Shown one piece after another: positions 32,906-44,452 of a DNA stretch of 64,000 bases. The translations under genes and the position numbers were made by a program. Position 1 is the stretch's first letter. Each line of letters opens with the position of its first letter. The notes beneath the pieces are model-generated. The model was not told the origin of the DNA. It searched no databases and worked only from the letters and a program-made list of their open reading frames with translations. The stretch is from Microbacterium esteraromaticum (GTDB lineage Bacteria; Actinomycetota; Actinomycetes; Actinomycetales; Microbacteriaceae). Where the stretch lies: NCBI RefSeq assembly GCF_900163815.1, contig NZ_FUKO01000019.1, positions 496,001-560,000 of the forward strand, written 5' to 3'.

Positions 32906-34582
32906 ATGTCCATCCCCATCGCCGCTCCCGAACCGCTCGCCCAGGGCACGCTCCGCGTGACACCCATCGGCGGTCTCGGCGAGATCGGTCGCAATATGAC
33001 CACCTTCGAATTCGACGGCAAGATTCTCATCGTCGACTGCGGTGTGCTCTTCCCCGAAGAGCACCAGCCCGGAGTCGACCTGATCCTGCCGGACTTCGAG
33101 CCGATCAAATCTCGCCTCGATGACATCGTCGGCGTTGTGCTCACGCACGGCCACGAAGACCACATCGGCGCCGTCCCGTACCTCTTGCGGCTGAAGAACG
33201 ACATCCCGCTGATCGGCTCGGGCCTCACCCTGGCACTGGTCGAGGCGAAGCTGAAAGAGCACCGCATCAAGCCGTACACGCTCACCGTCGTCGAGGGGCA
33301 GAAGGAGCAGGTCGGCCCGTTCGACCTCGAGTTCATCGCGGTGAATCACTCGATTCCGGATGCCATGGCCGTCGCCATCCGCACACCAGCCGGTCTCGCG
33401 CTGGCAACCGGCGACTTCAAGATGGATCAGCTGCCGCTGGACGGACGCATCACCGACCTGCGGTCGTTCGCCCGCCTCGGCGAAGAGGGCGTCGATCTGT
33501 TCCTGGTCGACTCGACCAATGCCGATGTTCCTGGCTTCACGCCCACAGAGCGATCCATCGGTCCTGTGCTTGACCAGGTCATCGCCAAGTCGCAGCGTCG
33601 GGTGATCGTCGCGAGCTTCTCCAGCCACGTGCACCGCGTGCAGCAGGTCATCGATGCGGCGCACGCGAACGGGCGACGGGTGGCCTTCCTGGGCCGCAGC
33701 ATGGTTCGCAACATGACCATCGCGCAGCAGCTCGGATACTTGACCGTGCCCGACAACACGCTCATCGACTACAAGAAGGCGCGCGACCTGCCCGACGACA
33801 AGATCGTCTACATGTCGACCGGTTCGCAGGGCGAGCCGATGGCTGTGCTGAGCCGAATGGCCAACCTCGACCACGCCATCGAGCCCGGTGAGGGCGATAC
33901 GATCATCCTCGCGTCCAGCCTGATCCCGGGCAACGAGAATGCCGTCTACCGCGTCATCGATGGGCTGACCAGGCTCGGCGCCAACGTCGTGCACAAGGCG
34001 AATGCCCGCGTGCACGTGTCTGGTCACGCCGCGGCTGGTGAGCTGCTGTACTGCTACAACATCCTCAAGCCGAAGAACGTCCTTCCCGTTCACGGCGAGT
34101 ACCGTCACCTGATGGCCAACGCCAAGCTCGCGCAGGACACCGGCATCCCCGAAGAGCGCACGATCATCGGCGGCAACGGCACCATCATCGATCTGCGCGA
34201 CGGCGAGGCGACCATTGCAGGCCAGCTCGACATCGGCTTCGTCTACGTGGACGGGTCGACCGTCGGCGGCGTCACCGATGCCGATCTGAAGGATCGCAGG
34301 ATCCTGGGCGAAGAGGGCTTCGTCTCGATCATCGTCGTCGTGGACTCGTCGACGGGCCGCATCATCTCGGGGCCTGAGATCCACGCTCGCGGCGTGGCCG
34401 AAGACGATTCGGTCTTCGATGACGTGACGCCGAAGATCATCGCGGCGCTGAAGGAAGCTGCCGGAAACGGTGTGCGCGACAATCATGCGCTCTCGCAGAT
34501 CATCCGGCGCACGATCGGTCGCTGGGTGAACCAGAAGCTGCGTCGTCGACCGATGATCGTGCCGCTGGTCATCGAGGCGTAG
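32906..34582 (+). CDS. rnj: Ribonuclease J
   Basis: A 558-residue metallo-beta-lactamase/beta-CASP RNase. The metal motif HGHEDH lies at residues 81-86. It is followed by ATGDFKMD, FSSHVHRVQQ, STGSQGEPMAVLSRMA, VSGHAAAGE and LPVHGEYRH, the beta-CASP motifs. It matures rRNA and turns over mRNA by endo- and 5'-exonuclease activity. The ribosome site GAGGAGACG is ideal. Confidence 0.95.
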   Translation: MSIPIAAPEPLAQGTLRVTPIGGLGEIGRNMTTFEFDGKILIVDCGVLFPEEHQPGVDLILPDFEPIKSRLDDIVGVVLTHGHEDHIGAVPYLLRLKNDIPLIGSGLTLALVEAKLKEHRIKPYTLTVVEGQKEQVGPFDLEFIAVNHSIPDAMAVAIRTPAGLALATGDFKMDQLPLDGRITDLRSFARLGEEGVDLFLVDSTNADVPGFTPTERSIGPVLDQVIAKSQRRVIVASFSSHVHRVQQVIDAAHANGRRVAFLGRSMVRNMTIAQQLGYLTVPDNTLIDYKKARDLPDDKIVYMSTGSQGEPMAVLSRMANLDHAIEPGEGDTIILASSLIPGNENAVYRVIDGLTRLGANVVHKANARVHVSGHAAAGELLYCYNILKPKNVLPVHGEYRHLMANAKLAQDTGIPEERTIIGGNGTIIDLRDGEATIAGQLDIGFVYVDGSTVGGVTDADLKDRRILGEEGFVSIIVVVDSSTGRIISGPEIHARGVAEDDSVFDDVTPKIIAALKEAAGNGVRDNHALSQIIRRTIGRWVNQKLRRRPMIVPLVIEA

Positions 34583-34652
34583 CCGGTGGTCGTGGCTGCC
34601 GCCAATATCGCGGAAAGCCACGTCATTACGCGGAAATGTCGGTGTTCGGCCG

Positions 34653-34658
34653 TAACGT
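34653..34658 (+). promoter_or_regulatory. -10 box of ftsK (leaderless)
   Basis: TAACGT, 6 nt before the ATG at 34665. Confidence 0.5.
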
Positions 34659-34664
34659 GGAGAC

Positions 34665-37415
34665 ATGGCCAGGAGCACTACGAAGTCCGAGCGCGCGTCC
34701 GAGAGCGCCTCGCCTCGCCCGAAGCGGCAGGCGGCGCCTCGGGCGAACGCGAAGGCCGCTCCGGCGCCGAAGAAATACATCGATGACGCAGAGCGTCCTC
34801 CGCTGGCAGGGCGCATGTGGCTCGGCATCGCACACGGAGTTGGCGGACTCTTCCGCGCCTTCGGCCCTGAGGATCTCGAGAAGGATCAGCGCCGCGATGG
34901 CTTCCCGTTCCTGCTCGTGCTGCTCGCATGCGCAGGCGCCGTGGTCGAATGGTTCCTGATCGGCAATGACGTGGCCCAGGCGATCAGCGCCTACACGTGG
35001 GGCGGTCTGATCGGGCGCGCGGCGTTTGTGCTTCCGGTGCTGCTGCTGCTGCTCGCCGGCTGGCTGTTCCGGCATCCGTCCTCTGTGCACGACAACGGAC
35101 GCATCGGAATCGGATTCGGGCTGTTCGTGCTGGCGCTGGCCGGTTTCTGTCACGTCGCCTCCGGCACCGCCGACAAACTCGGCGAGATCGTCCGCCCGCA
35201 GCCGCGAGGGGGCATGCCCGGCCTCAGCGCCGCCGGGGGCCTTTTCGGCTGGATGCTGGGGGAGCCGCTGGCGTTCCTCACCTCCGTCGTGGCCTACATC
35301 GTGCTGGCGGTGCTGGCCGTGCTCAGCATCCTCATCCTCACCAAGACTCCTCCGAACCGCATCGGCGAGCGTCTTGGCGACCTGTACGCCTGGATGTTCG
35401 GCGCAGAGAAGCCGATGCGCGCTCCGGCAGCAGAGGAAGCCCCCGACGACTCCGCGAAGGACGATGCGCTGCCGTGGTGGCGCCGCAACAAGACGGGCCG
35501 CGAAGAGGATCCCGACGAGGGCACCGATTCACAGGCTCTCACCGCGCTTCTCGAAGAGCCGAACAAGAAGGCGGCCTACGACCAGGCGGTCATCGTCGAC
35601 GCCACCCCGCAGGATGCCGCGACCGAGGTGCTCACCGATGTCAGCGCTCTCACCGACATGCTCGGCGAGCAGAACGCCACCGGCCTTCTGGACGACGACG
35701 GATCGACCGGGGAACTGCCCGGGCTCGACGGATTCGGCACGGAAGGCCCCGGAACCGACGGCCTGAAGCCGCCCGCAGCCCCGTATGTGCTGCCGTCGCC
35801 CGCCGTTCTGAAAGCAGGACCGCCGCCGGTGACCCGTTCGGATGCCACCGATCACACCATCGCGCAGATCACCAGCGTGCTCGAGCAGTTCAAGGTAGAC
35901 GCCAAGGTCACCGGCTTCTCGCGGGGGCCGACAGTCACCCAGTATGAGATAGAGGTGGGACTCGGCGTCAAGGTCGAGAAGATCCTGCAGCTGAGCAACA
36001 ACTTCTCCTACGCAGTGGCATCCAACGATGTGCGCATCCTCTCGCCGATCCCGGGCAAGAGCGCGATCGGCATCGAGATTCCGAATGTCGACAAAGAGAC
36101 CGTCGCGCTCGGCGATGTGCTGCGCTCGCCCGCGGCGCAGAAGAGCACCCACCCGATGACGATCGGCGTCGGCAAGGACGTCGGCGGAAACATCGTCGTC
36201 GCCAACCTCGCCAAGATGCCGCACCTGCTGGTCGCAGGATCCACCGGTTCAGGAAAATCGAGCTTCGTGAACTCCATGATCACGAGCCTGCTCATGCGTG
36301 CACGCCCCGCCGACGTCCGCATGGTGCTCATCGATCCGAAGCGAGTGGAGCTCACCAGTTACGCGGGTGTGCCGCACCTGATCACGCCCATCATCACGAA
36401 CCCGAAGAAGGCGGCGGAAGCGCTGCAGTGGGTCGTGAAAGAGATGGACATGCGCTACGACGACCTCGCGTCGTTCGGCTTCCGACACATCGACGACTTC
36501 AACCGCGCTGTGCGCGCTGGCGAGATTCAGCTTCCTGCGGGCAGCGAGCGGGTGCTGAAGCCATACCCCTATCTGCTTGTGGTCGTCGACGAGCTCGCCG
36601 ACCTGATGATGGTCGCTCCGCGAGACGTCGAGGATTCCATCGTGCGCATCACGCAGCTGGCCCGCGCCTCCGGCATCCACCTCGTGCTGGCGACGCAGCG
36701 ACCCAGCGTCGACGTCGTCACCGGTCTCATCAAGGCGAACGTGCCCTCGCGCCTCGCCTTCGCCGTCACGAGCGTCACCGATAGCCGCGTCATCCTCGAT
36801 TCGCCCGGTGCAGACAAGCTCATCGGGCAGGGTGACGCCTTGTTCTCACCGATGGGATCGTCCAAGCCCTTCCGGTTGCAGGGCGCATGGGTCGACGAGA
36901 GCGAGATCGTCGAGGTCGTCAAGCACGTCACCCAGCAGGCCCGACCCGAATACCGCCCGGACGTGCAGGAATCCGCAGAGTCCAAGCGCAAGGAGGTCGA
37001 TGCGGACATCGGCGACGACCTCGAGCTGCTGCTCGCGGCTGCTGAGCTGATCGTCTCTTCGCAGTTCGGCTCGACCTCGATGCTGCAGCGAAAGCTGCGC
37101 GTCGGCTTCGCGAAGGCCGGCCGGTTGATGGATCTGCTCGAATCGCGCGAGATCGTCGGACCGTCTGAGGGCTCGAAGGCTCGCGATGTGCTCGTCACCA
37201 ATGAGCAGCTGCCGAGCGTGCTCGCGAAGCTGCGCGGCGATGACGCACCAGCGTCTGCTCCAGCGTCCGCATCTGGTGCCGCCGCGGCTTCGGCACCCGA
37301 ATCGCAGGGGCACTATGCCCATGACCCGGTCGAGCAGCAGTTCGAGGGTGTGCCCGTCGTCGAGAGCGAAGAAGACGGCGACGAAGACGCCTGGGGACTG
37401 ACGGGCCGAGACTGA
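34665..37415 (+). CDS. ftsK: DNA translocase FtsK
   Basis: A 916-residue septal DNA pump that clears chromosome ends during division. A basic N-terminus is followed by four transmembrane segments (about residues 75-230). An acidic Pro/Asp-rich linker runs to about 400. The RecA-like motor has Walker A GSTGSGKS at 525-532 and a Walker B-type [13 protein letters not shown]. The C-terminal gamma winged helix (about 790-860, [30 protein letters not shown]) reads the orientation of DNA motifs. The stop overlaps pgsA by one base. Confidence 0.95.
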   Translation: MARSTTKSERASESASPRPKRQAAPRANAKAAPAPKKYIDDAERPPLAGRMWLGIAHGVGGLFRAFGPEDLEKDQRRDGFPFLLVLLACAGAVVEWFLIGNDVAQAISAYTWGGLIGRAAFVLPVLLLLLAGWLFRHPSSVHDNGRIGIGFGLFVLALAGFCHVASGTADKLGEIVRPQPRGGMPGLSAAGGLFGWMLGEPLAFLTSVVAYIVLAVLAVLSILILTKTPPNRIGERLGDLYAWMFGAEKPMRAPAAEEAPDDSAKDDALPWWRRNKTGREEDPDEGTDSQALTALLEEPNKKAAYDQAVIVDATPQDAATEVLTDVSALTDMLGEQNATGLLDDDGSTGELPGLDGFGTEGPGTDGLKPPAAPYVLPSPAVLKAGPPPVTRSDATDHTIAQITSVLEQFKVDAKVTGFSRGPTVTQYEIEVGLGVKVEKILQLSNNFSYAVASNDVRILSPIPGKSAIGIEIPNVDKETVALGDVLRSPAAQKSTHPMTIGVGKDVGGNIVVANLAKMPHLLVAGSTGSGKSSFVNSMITSLLMRARPADVRMVLIDPKRVELTSYAGVPHLITPIITNPKKAAEALQWVVKEMDMRYDDLASFGFRHIDDFNRAVRAGEIQLPAGSERVLKPYPYLLVVVDELADLMMVAPRDVEDSIVRITQLARASGIHLVLATQRPSVDVVTGLIKANVPSRLAFAVTSVTDSRVILDSPGADKLIGQGDALFSPMGSSKPFRLQGAWVDESEIVEVVKHVTQQARPEYRPDVQESAESKRKEVDADIGDDLELLLAAAELIVSSQFGSTSMLQRKLRVGFAKAGRLMDLLESREIVGPSEGSKARDVLVTNEQLPSVLAKLRGDDAPASAPASASGAAAASAPESQGHYAHDPVEQQFEGVPVVESEEDGDEDAWGLTGRD

Positions 37416-37990
37416 TGACGATCCCGCGACAGCTTCCCAATGCGATCACGGTCGCGCGCATCCCGCTTGCGATCGTCTTCTTCGTGCTTCTGCTGCTCGC
37501 GGGCACGTTCGGCGCCGACGATCTTGCCCTGCGCTGGGTCGCAGCCGCCCTCTTCGTGCTCGCGATATCGACCGACTGGGTCGATGGCTATCTTGCGCGC
37601 AAATACGACATCGTCAGTGATTTCGGCAAGCTCTGGGACCCGATCGCCGACAAGCTGCTCACTGGCGCCGGTTTTCTCGGGCTCGCCATCCTCGGCGAGG
37701 TCGGCTGGTGGATCGTCATCATCATCCTCGTGCGCGAGTGGGGGATCACCGTTCACCGCTTCCTGATCGTGCGCGAGCAGGTCGTCGCCGCGGCCTGGAT
37801 GGGCAAGATCAAGACCGTCGTGCAGGCCATCGCGCTCGGCTGGGCGCTGCTGCCGCTGCACGCGCTGATCGGGGTGACGCCCTGGGTGATCGTGACCCAG
37901 GTGCTGATGATCGCCGCCCTCGTGCTCACCGTGGCCAGCGGAATCGACTACGTGATCGCGCAGATCCGCGGTCGCAGGTCCTCGGAGTGA
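37415..37990 (+). CDS. pgsA: CDP-diacylglycerol-glycerol-3-phosphate 3-phosphatidyltransferase
   Basis: A 191-residue membrane enzyme of the CDP-alcohol phosphatidyltransferase family, making phosphatidylglycerol phosphate. The family signature is complete: Asp54, Asp57-Gly58, Ala61-Arg62, Gly71, Asp75 and Asp79. Several hydrophobic segments surround it. It sits between ftsK and cinA with overlapping ends, the usual actinobacterial order. Confidence 0.93.
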   Translation: MTIPRQLPNAITVARIPLAIVFFVLLLLAGTFGADDLALRWVAAALFVLAISTDWVDGYLARKYDIVSDFGKLWDPIADKLLTGAGFLGLAILGEVGWWIVIIILVREWGITVHRFLIVREQVVAAAWMGKIKTVVQAIALGWALLPLHALIGVTPWVIVTQVLMIAALVLTVASGIDYVIAQIRGRRSSE

Positions 37991-38490
37991 GCGAAGCGGC
38001 AGCTCTCATCACGGAGCTTCGAGTACGCGGCTGGACGCTCGGCGTCGCCGAGTCTCTCACCGGTGGGGGTGTCGCCGCGGAGATCGTGACGGTGCCGGGA
38101 GCATCCGCTGTCTTCTCTGGGGCTGTCGTCGCCTACGCCACCCCCGTCAAGCACACGCTGCTCGGAGTCGACGCGGACCTGCTCGCGGAGCACGGACCGG
38201 TCTGTGCGGAAGTAGCAGTGCAGATGGCCGACGGCGTGCGCAGAGCGGTTGCCGTCGGTGGACGCGCAGCCGACGTCGGCATCAGCACGACCGGAATCGC
38301 CGGCCCGGATTCTCCGGACGGGCAGCCGGTGGGCACAGTGCATATCGGTCTGGCGACACCGCTCCGCAGCAGCACGCGCTCCTTCGTGTTCGCCGGAGAC
38401 CGGGGCGCCGTGCGCGTCCAGGCACGGGATGCGGCGATCGCACTCGCGCTCGAGGCGATCACACCCGCACCCGAGCCGATCCGGGAATAA
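37987..38490 (+). CDS. cinA: CinA C-terminal family protein (nicotinamide-nucleotide amidohydrolase type)
   Basis: A 167-residue CinA C-terminal (PncC-like) domain protein, with VAESLTGGGVAAEIVTVPGAS, AYATPVKHTLLGV, and GISTTGIAGPDSPDGQPVGTV. Enzymes of this type deamidate NMN. The N-terminal MoCF domain of full CinA is absent. The GTG overlaps the pgsA stop. The MLLGV and TGIAGP blocks are well conserved. Confidence 0.9.
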   Translation: MSEAAALITELRVRGWTLGVAESLTGGGVAAEIVTVPGASAVFSGAVVAYATPVKHTLLGVDADLLAEHGPVCAEVAVQMADGVRRAVAVGGRAADVGISTTGIAGPDSPDGQPVGTVHIGLATPLRSSTRSFVFAGDRGAVRVQARDAAIALALEAITPAPEPIRE

Positions 38491-38613
38491 CCGCGGGTCC
38501 GCGCGGGTTGTCGACGATGTGCTCATCACCAGACACATACGAATGACGAAGAGTCGATTGCTCACAACACAAACACAGGCTGAAACAGTAGATTCAGAGG
38601 GATCCGGTCGGGT

Positions 38614-38619
38614 TAGACT
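38614..38619 (+). promoter_or_regulatory. Probable -10 box of clgR
   Basis: TAGACT about 50 nt before the clgR ATG. A regulator-binding site could lie close by but was not identified. Confidence 0.4.
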
Positions 38620-38670
38620 GGCGATCCCCTTCGACACCACGTCGAATGGAAAGACGGAGAGGAGGTTCCG

Positions 38671-38979
38671 ATGATCCTTGTCAGGCAAGAGATCGGCGAC
38701 GTGCTGCGGGACTTCCGTCTGCAGAAGGGCCGCACGTTGCGTCAGGTGGCGGGTAAAGCGTCCGTTGCGCTTGGCTACCTGAGTGAGGTCGAGCGCGGGC
38801 AGAAGGAAGCGTCCAGCGAGATTCTCGCGTCGGTTGCAGAAGCTCTGGACGTGCCCATCTCGACGATCATGCGTGAGGTCGGCGACCGCATCTCGGTTCT
38901 TGAGGGACTCGGTGGCTTCCCCGATGTCGTCCCGGACGACCTGGTCGCCTCGGTCGAACCCGAGTTGTCGCTGCACTGA
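38671..38979 (+). CDS. clgR: ClgR-like XRE transcriptional regulator
   Basis: A 102-residue helix-turn-helix regulator. IGDVLRDFRLQKGRTLRQVAGKASVALGYLSEVERGQKEASSEILASVAEAL is the DNA-binding domain (about residues 8-58) of the ClgR/Rv2745c group, which activates clp protease and stress genes. Its place between cinA and recA is conserved in actinobacteria. GGAGAGGAGG precedes the ATG. Confidence 0.92.
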   Translation: MILVRQEIGDVLRDFRLQKGRTLRQVAGKASVALGYLSEVERGQKEASSEILASVAEALDVPISTIMREVGDRISVLEGLGGFPDVVPDDLVASVEPELSLH

Positions 38980-39005
38980 GCCGTTGAACGACTGACGACG
39001 GACGA

Positions 39006-39227
39006 ATGCGACGCAGCGAATTCCTGCGCGCCGTCGATGATGAATTCGGCGGACGTGCCGACTCCCTCACCCACGATCTGATCCTGGGGCAGCTCGGAGT
39101 CACAGCGATCGAGGCGCTGGATGCCGGTGTGCCACCGCGCGATATCTGGCTTGCCCTCTGTGCGGAAGCCGATGTGCCGCCGGAACGCCGGTACGGAGTG
39201 GGACGACGCGAACCGCGCGCACGGTGA
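39006..39227 (+). CDS. DUF3046 protein
   Basis: A 73-residue protein, MRRSEFLRAVDDEFG... DLILGQLGVTAIEALDAGVPPRDIWLALC, matching the DUF3046 family found immediately before recA in actinobacteria. Its function is unknown. It begins 26 bases after clgR. Confidence 0.9.
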   Translation: MRRSEFLRAVDDEFGGRADSLTHDLILGQLGVTAIEALDAGVPPRDIWLALCAEADVPPERRYGVGRREPRAR

Positions 39228-39259
39228 TCGAAAGTTCGGCACACAATCGCGGCGTGTCG

Positions 39260-39275
39260 TCGAATGTGTGTTCGA
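39260..39275 (+). promoter_or_regulatory. LexA (SOS) box of recA
   Basis: TCGAATGTGTGTTCGA is a near-perfect match to the Gram-positive SOS box CGAAC-N4-GTTCG. A -10-like TATCGT follows at 39284-39289, so LexA bound here would cover the -35 region. The recA leader is then about 175 nt. Confidence 0.85.
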
Positions 39276-39470
39276 ACTCAGCGTATCGTTCTGCACAAGT
39301 GGTTTCGTGCAGCTTCTCTCCACAGTTGATGGGCTTGCCGACGCAATGTCGGTGGCCTCTTCTACCGTGATGGATGTGGCACCGAGCCATACGCCTTGTC
39401 GGAGAGACACCCCAACCGGGGTGGCCGCGACAGCCTACAGGCGACAGAACGCGAGCAGAAGGAACACATC

Positions 39471-40513
<1,043 letters not shown>

Positions 40514-40514
<1 letters not shown>

Positions 40515-41332
40515 TGTCCGGTGACCTGATGTCCGGTGATGAGGGACTCGCCCCGATCATTCCGATCTTCGGCGGCGCCGCTGCGCGGCGCCGCCCGGAG
40601 ACGGAACCGTCCGACGACCATGCCCCGCGGGGCCCCGGGCCGCGTCATCCCGCGCTCTCGGGGGCAGCGCCGCGCACGCAGCGGCCCGCTGACGACCTGG
40701 CTGCCGAGCAGGCCATCGAGCAGAACGCGGAACAAGGCGACGGACGAAGCACTGAGCGAAATGCTGTGGTCGCGCTTCGTCCGCTCGGCCACCAGGTCGA
40801 AGCGGACGAAGCCGCTCCAGAACAGGACGCTGCTGAGATTCGCCGTCGTGCAGAGCACGCTCTGGTGCGGAAGCTGCGTGCAAAGGCTCTGTCCGTCTCA
40901 GAAGCACGTGCGGTTCTGCGCGGCCACGACCTGGATCGCGACTCCATCGACGACGTGATCGAGGACTTCACCTCGCGGGGCTACATCGACGATCACACGC
41001 TTGCTTCGCTGCTGGTCACCGCCGGCGTCGAACGCAAGGGGCAGGGTCGCGTCGCTCTGATGCGTTCGATGGCGCAGCGCGGGCTCCCGCGCGACGTCAT
41101 CGATGCGGCTCTCGAAGAAGTCCCCGATGACGACGCCGAGCGCGCGCTGGACTACGCCCGCGGCAAGGCGAACGCGATGAGCAGACTCGATCCGGAAACC
41201 GCGCTGCGTCGTCTGCTCGGGCAACTCGCTCGGCGTGGCTATGGCGGCCCGGTGGCCATGAACGCCGCACGGACGGCGCTGCGCGAAGCCGGCGGCTCCG
41301 GGCGGGGAGTGCGCTTCGTGGACTCCGACTGA
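40514..41332 (+). CDS. recX: Regulatory protein RecX with long N-terminal extension
   Basis: A 272-residue protein, longer than most RecX. Residues 1-110 are a polar, probably disordered extension. The RecX helical repeats occupy about 112-265 ([39 protein letters not shown]..., [14 protein letters not shown]). It inhibits RecA filaments. The first two ATGs (40514 and 40529) lie in a 15-base tandem duplication, giving [11 protein letters not shown]; either could be used. Confidence 0.9.
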
Positions 41333-41354
41333 CCCGAGCACTCGAGTCCGCTCG

Positions 41355-41360
41355 TAGAAT
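41355..41360 (+). promoter_or_regulatory. -10 box of miaB
   Basis: TAGAAT, 10 nt before the ATG at 41371. The transcript would have only a few leader bases. Confidence 0.45.
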
Positions 41361-41370
41361 GGCTAACACC

Positions 41371-42921
41371 ATGAGTACTCCGCACAGCGAACCGACGATC
41401 ATCGCGCCGTCGTCGGCAGCGATCGAAACCGACGGGCGTCACCGCTCGTACGAAGTGCGCACCTTCGGGTGTCAGATGAACGTGCACGACTCCGAGCGGC
41501 TGTCCGGCTCGCTGGAGAGTGCTGGCTACGTCAGAGCGGATGCCGGTGAAGACCCCGACATCGTCATCATCAACACCTGCGCGGTGCGCGACAATGCTGC
41601 CGGAAAGCTCTACGGCACGCTCGGCCACCTGGCATCGGTCAAGCGCCGCAAGGAGGGCATGCAGATCGCGGTCGGCGGCTGTCTGGCGCAGATGGACCAG
41701 CAGGCCGTGCTCGACAAGGCGCCCTGGGTCGATGTCGTCTTCGGCACGCACAACATGGGCTCGCTGCCGGGGCTGCTGGAGCGCGCCCGCCACAACGGCG
41801 AGGCAGAGCTCGAGATCCTCGAGTCGCTCGAGATCTTCCCCTCGACTCTGCCCACCAAGCGCGACTCCGCCCACAGCGGCTGGGTCTCGATCTCCGTCGG
41901 CTGCAACAACACCTGCACGTTCTGCATCGTGCCGAGCCTCCGCGGCAAAGAGAAAGACCGTCGCCCCGGCGACATCCTCAACGAGATTCGGCTCCTCGTC
42001 GAAGACGGCGCTATCGAGGTCACTCTGCTCGGTCAGAACGTGAACTCCTACGGCGTCGAATTCGGCGACCGACAGGCCTTCAGCAAGCTTCTGCGCGCCG
42101 CTGGCGAGATCGAGGGCCTGGAGCGCATTCGCTTCACGAGCCCGCATCCGGCCGCGTTCACCGACGATGTGATCGACGCGATGGCCGAGACCCCGTCTGT
42201 CATGCCGCAGCTGCACATGCCGCTGCAATCGGGCAGTGACCGAGTGCTCAAGGCGATGCGCCGCTCATATCGCAGCGAGCGCTACCTCGGAATTCTCGAC
42301 CGGGTGCGCGAGCGCATCCCGTACGCGGCGATCACCACAGACATCATCGTCGGTTTCCCCGGCGAGACAGAAGAAGACTTCGAAGACACCATGCGGGTCG
42401 TCGAGCAATCCCGATTCACCAGCGCGTTCACCTTCCAGTACTCGATCCGTGAAGGCACACCTGCCGCGACCATGGCGGATCAGATTCCGAAGGAGATCGT
42501 GCAGGAGCGCTACAACCGTCTGCTGGCGCTGCAGGAGCGGATCTCGCTGGAAGAGAACCAGAAGCAGGTCGGCCGCGAGGTCGAGGTGCTGGTCTCAGTG
42601 GGGGAGGGCAAGAAGGATGCTGAGACGCACCGCCTCACCGGTCGCGCTGAGGACAACCGGCTGGTGCACTTCGAGCTGACACCGGGCTCGGAGCTGCCGC
42701 GTCCCGGCGATGTCGTCACGGTCACGGTCACCCATGGTGCGCCATTCCACCTCCTCGCTGATGACCCGTCTGGCGCACCGCTGCGCATCCGCCGCACTCG
42801 CGGCGGCGACGCGTGGGAACGCGGACAGGCAGAGACCTGCGGTGTTCCGGCCGTCACCGGTGAATCCGGCGCTCCGAGAGCCGTGTCCTTGGGCCTGCCG
42901 ACCCTGCGCATCGGTGTCTGA
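41371..42921 (+). CDS. miaB: tRNA-2-methylthio-N6-dimethylallyladenosine synthase
   Basis: A 516-residue radical-SAM methylthiotransferase. The UPF0004 domain carries Cys34, Cys70 and Cys104, and the radical-SAM cluster is Cys178, Cys182, Cys185 (GCNNTCTFC). A TRAM domain follows, near residues 395-465. It thiomethylates A37 of tRNAs already modified by MiaA, encoded next. The final 45 residues are a less conserved extension. The in-frame ATG at 41359 would add MANT. Confidence 0.94.
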   Translation: MSTPHSEPTIIAPSSAAIETDGRHRSYEVRTFGCQMNVHDSERLSGSLESAGYVRADAGEDPDIVIINTCAVRDNAAGKLYGTLGHLASVKRRKEGMQIAVGGCLAQMDQQAVLDKAPWVDVVFGTHNMGSLPGLLERARHNGEAELEILESLEIFPSTLPTKRDSAHSGWVSISVGCNNTCTFCIVPSLRGKEKDRRPGDILNEIRLLVEDGAIEVTLLGQNVNSYGVEFGDRQAFSKLLRAAGEIEGLERIRFTSPHPAAFTDDVIDAMAETPSVMPQLHMPLQSGSDRVLKAMRRSYRSERYLGILDRVRERIPYAAITTDIIVGFPGETEEDFEDTMRVVEQSRFTSAFTFQYSIREGTPAATMADQIPKEIVQERYNRLLALQERISLEENQKQVGREVEVLVSVGEGKKDAETHRLTGRAEDNRLVHFELTPGSELPRPGDVVTVTVTHGAPFHLLADDPSGAPLRIRRTRGGDAWERGQAETCGVPAVTGESGAPRAVSLGLPTLRIGV

Positions 42922-43828
42922 CAGCACGCCGCGGCTGTGGGCGGTCGTCGGGGCCACTGGCACCGGTAAGAGCGAGCTCGCCCTCGACCTGGCCGAAGCT
43001 TTGCGCACGCGCGGCAATCATGCCGAGATCGTGAACGCGGATGCGATGCAGCTGTACCGCGGCATGGACATCGGCACGGCCAAGCTCCCCGTCGGCGAAC
43101 GGCGCAGCATCCCGCACCATATGCTCGACGTGCGCGACGTCACCCAAGAAGCGGCCGTCGCCTGGTACCAGCCACAAGCGCGCGCTGCCATCAGCGAGAT
43201 CCACCGACGCGGAGACGATGCCATCCTGGTGGGCGGTTCCGGCCTGTACGTGTCTAGCGTGCTCTACGACTTTCGGTTCCCGCCGAGGGACCCCGCGCTG
43301 CGCGCGGCGCTGGAGGCAGAGCTCGACGCGCACGGACCCGGCCCGCTGCTCGAGCGACTGCGGGCTGCCGACCCGGCGACCGCCGAGCGAATCGATCCCA
43401 AGAACACCCGTCGCATCGTGCGTGCTCTCGAAGTGCTCGCGCAGGGTTCGAGCACGCACGGTGCCGCCCTGCCGGATGCGCCGGAACTCTGGCATCCGCA
43501 CACCCGGATCCTCGGGCTGCACGTCGACCGTGCGGAACTCGTGACGCGGCTCGACGGCCGCGTCGAGCGCATGTGGGCCGACGGCCTGGTCGACGAGGTG
43601 CGGACGCTTCGTGGAGAAGGGCTGACAGACGGCACGACGGCACCCCGCGCGATCGGCTACGCGCAGGCGCTGGCCGAGCTCGAAGGGCGCATGACTGCTG
43701 TCGCGGCGGTCGCCGAGACGCAGGCGCTCACGCGCCGGTACGCGCGTCGGCAGGTGTCGTGGTTCAAGCGCTACCCGGGTATCGAATGGCTGTCGCCCCC
43801 GGTGGATGCTGCGGCGCTGCTGACCTGA
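42914..43828 (+). CDS. miaA: tRNA dimethylallyltransferase
   Basis: A 304-residue transferase that adds a dimethylallyl group to A37 of tRNA. The P-loop is GATGTGKS (13-20). [31 protein letters not shown] and [13 protein letters not shown] are family motifs. The GTG at 42914 lies 8 bases inside the end of miaB, so translation is coupled. Confidence 0.94.
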   Translation: MSDSTPRLWAVVGATGTGKSELALDLAEALRTRGNHAEIVNADAMQLYRGMDIGTAKLPVGERRSIPHHMLDVRDVTQEAAVAWYQPQARAAISEIHRRGDDAILVGGSGLYVSSVLYDFRFPPRDPALRAALEAELDAHGPGPLLERLRAADPATAERIDPKNTRRIVRALEVLAQGSSTHGAALPDAPELWHPHTRILGLHVDRAELVTRLDGRVERMWADGLVDEVRTLRGEGLTDGTTAPRAIGYAQALAELEGRMTAVAAVAETQALTRRYARRQVSWFKRYPGIEWLSPPVDAAALLT

Positions 43829-43896
43829 TCGGCATACCCAGCGGCGCCGACGCACACCCCATGGTCAACGTCCCCGCTGAGGGGCACGATGGAGAT

Positions 43897-44448
43897 ATGG
43901 CTACCCGCTACTACACCGCATCGAGCTTGGACGGCTTCATCGCGACGAGTGACCATTCGCTGGACTGGCTGCTGAAGCAAGACATCGACGACGACGGGCC
44001 GATGTCGTACCCGAGCTTTCGAGCAGGGGTCGGAGCCATGGCTCTCGGAGCCACCACGTTCGAGTGGATCATGGCGAACAACGGCTCCTGGGACTACACG
44101 CTTCCCGCCTGGGTGTTCAGCCATCATGATGTCGAGATCCCCGACGGCGCGAACATCCGCCGCGTGAAGGACGATGTGCGTGCGGTGCACGCCGAGATGA
44201 CCGCAGCCGCGGGCGGCAAGGACCTCTGGATCGTCGGTGGCGGCGAACTGGTCGGGCAGTTCGCGGATGCTGGACTGCTCGACGAGGTCTGGGTGCAGTA
44301 CGCTCCGGTGACGCTCGGGTCCGGCGCGCCGATTCTGCCGCGCAGCCTTGATCTCGAACTCCTCGACGTCGCGCGCAATCGTGATTTTCTGTGTGGACGC
44401 TACCGGGTGGTCGGCGCTCTGCACGTGGCTGCAGAATCTCTAGACTGA
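43897..44448 (+). CDS. Dihydrofolate reductase family protein (RibD C-terminal fold)
   Basis: A 183-residue protein with [36 protein letters not shown] and [38 protein letters not shown], the YwjB/RibD_C-type DHFR-like fold. These reduce unknown substrates with NADPH and are distinct from FolA. GGAGAT precedes the ATG. Confidence 0.88.
   Translation: MATRYYTASSLDGFIATSDHSLDWLLKQDIDDDGPMSYPSFRAGVGAMALGATTFEWIMANNGSWDYTLPAWVFSHHDVEIPDGANIRRVKDDVRAVHAEMTAAAGGKDLWIVGGGELVGQFADAGLLDEVWVQYAPVTLGSGAPILPRSLDLELLDVARNRDFLCGRYRVVGALHVAAESLD
44441..44446 (+). promoter_or_regulatory. -10 box of dapF (leaderless)
   Basis: TAGACT, 6 nt before the ATG at 44453. It overlaps the end of the preceding gene. 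Confidence 0.55.
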
Positions 44449-44452
44449 ACGC

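Noticed and set aside
32864-34828. A 654-codon open frame on the minus strand opposite RNase J
   Set aside because: It mirrors the plus-strand gene, has no family motifs, and long antisense frames are expected in high-GC coding DNA.
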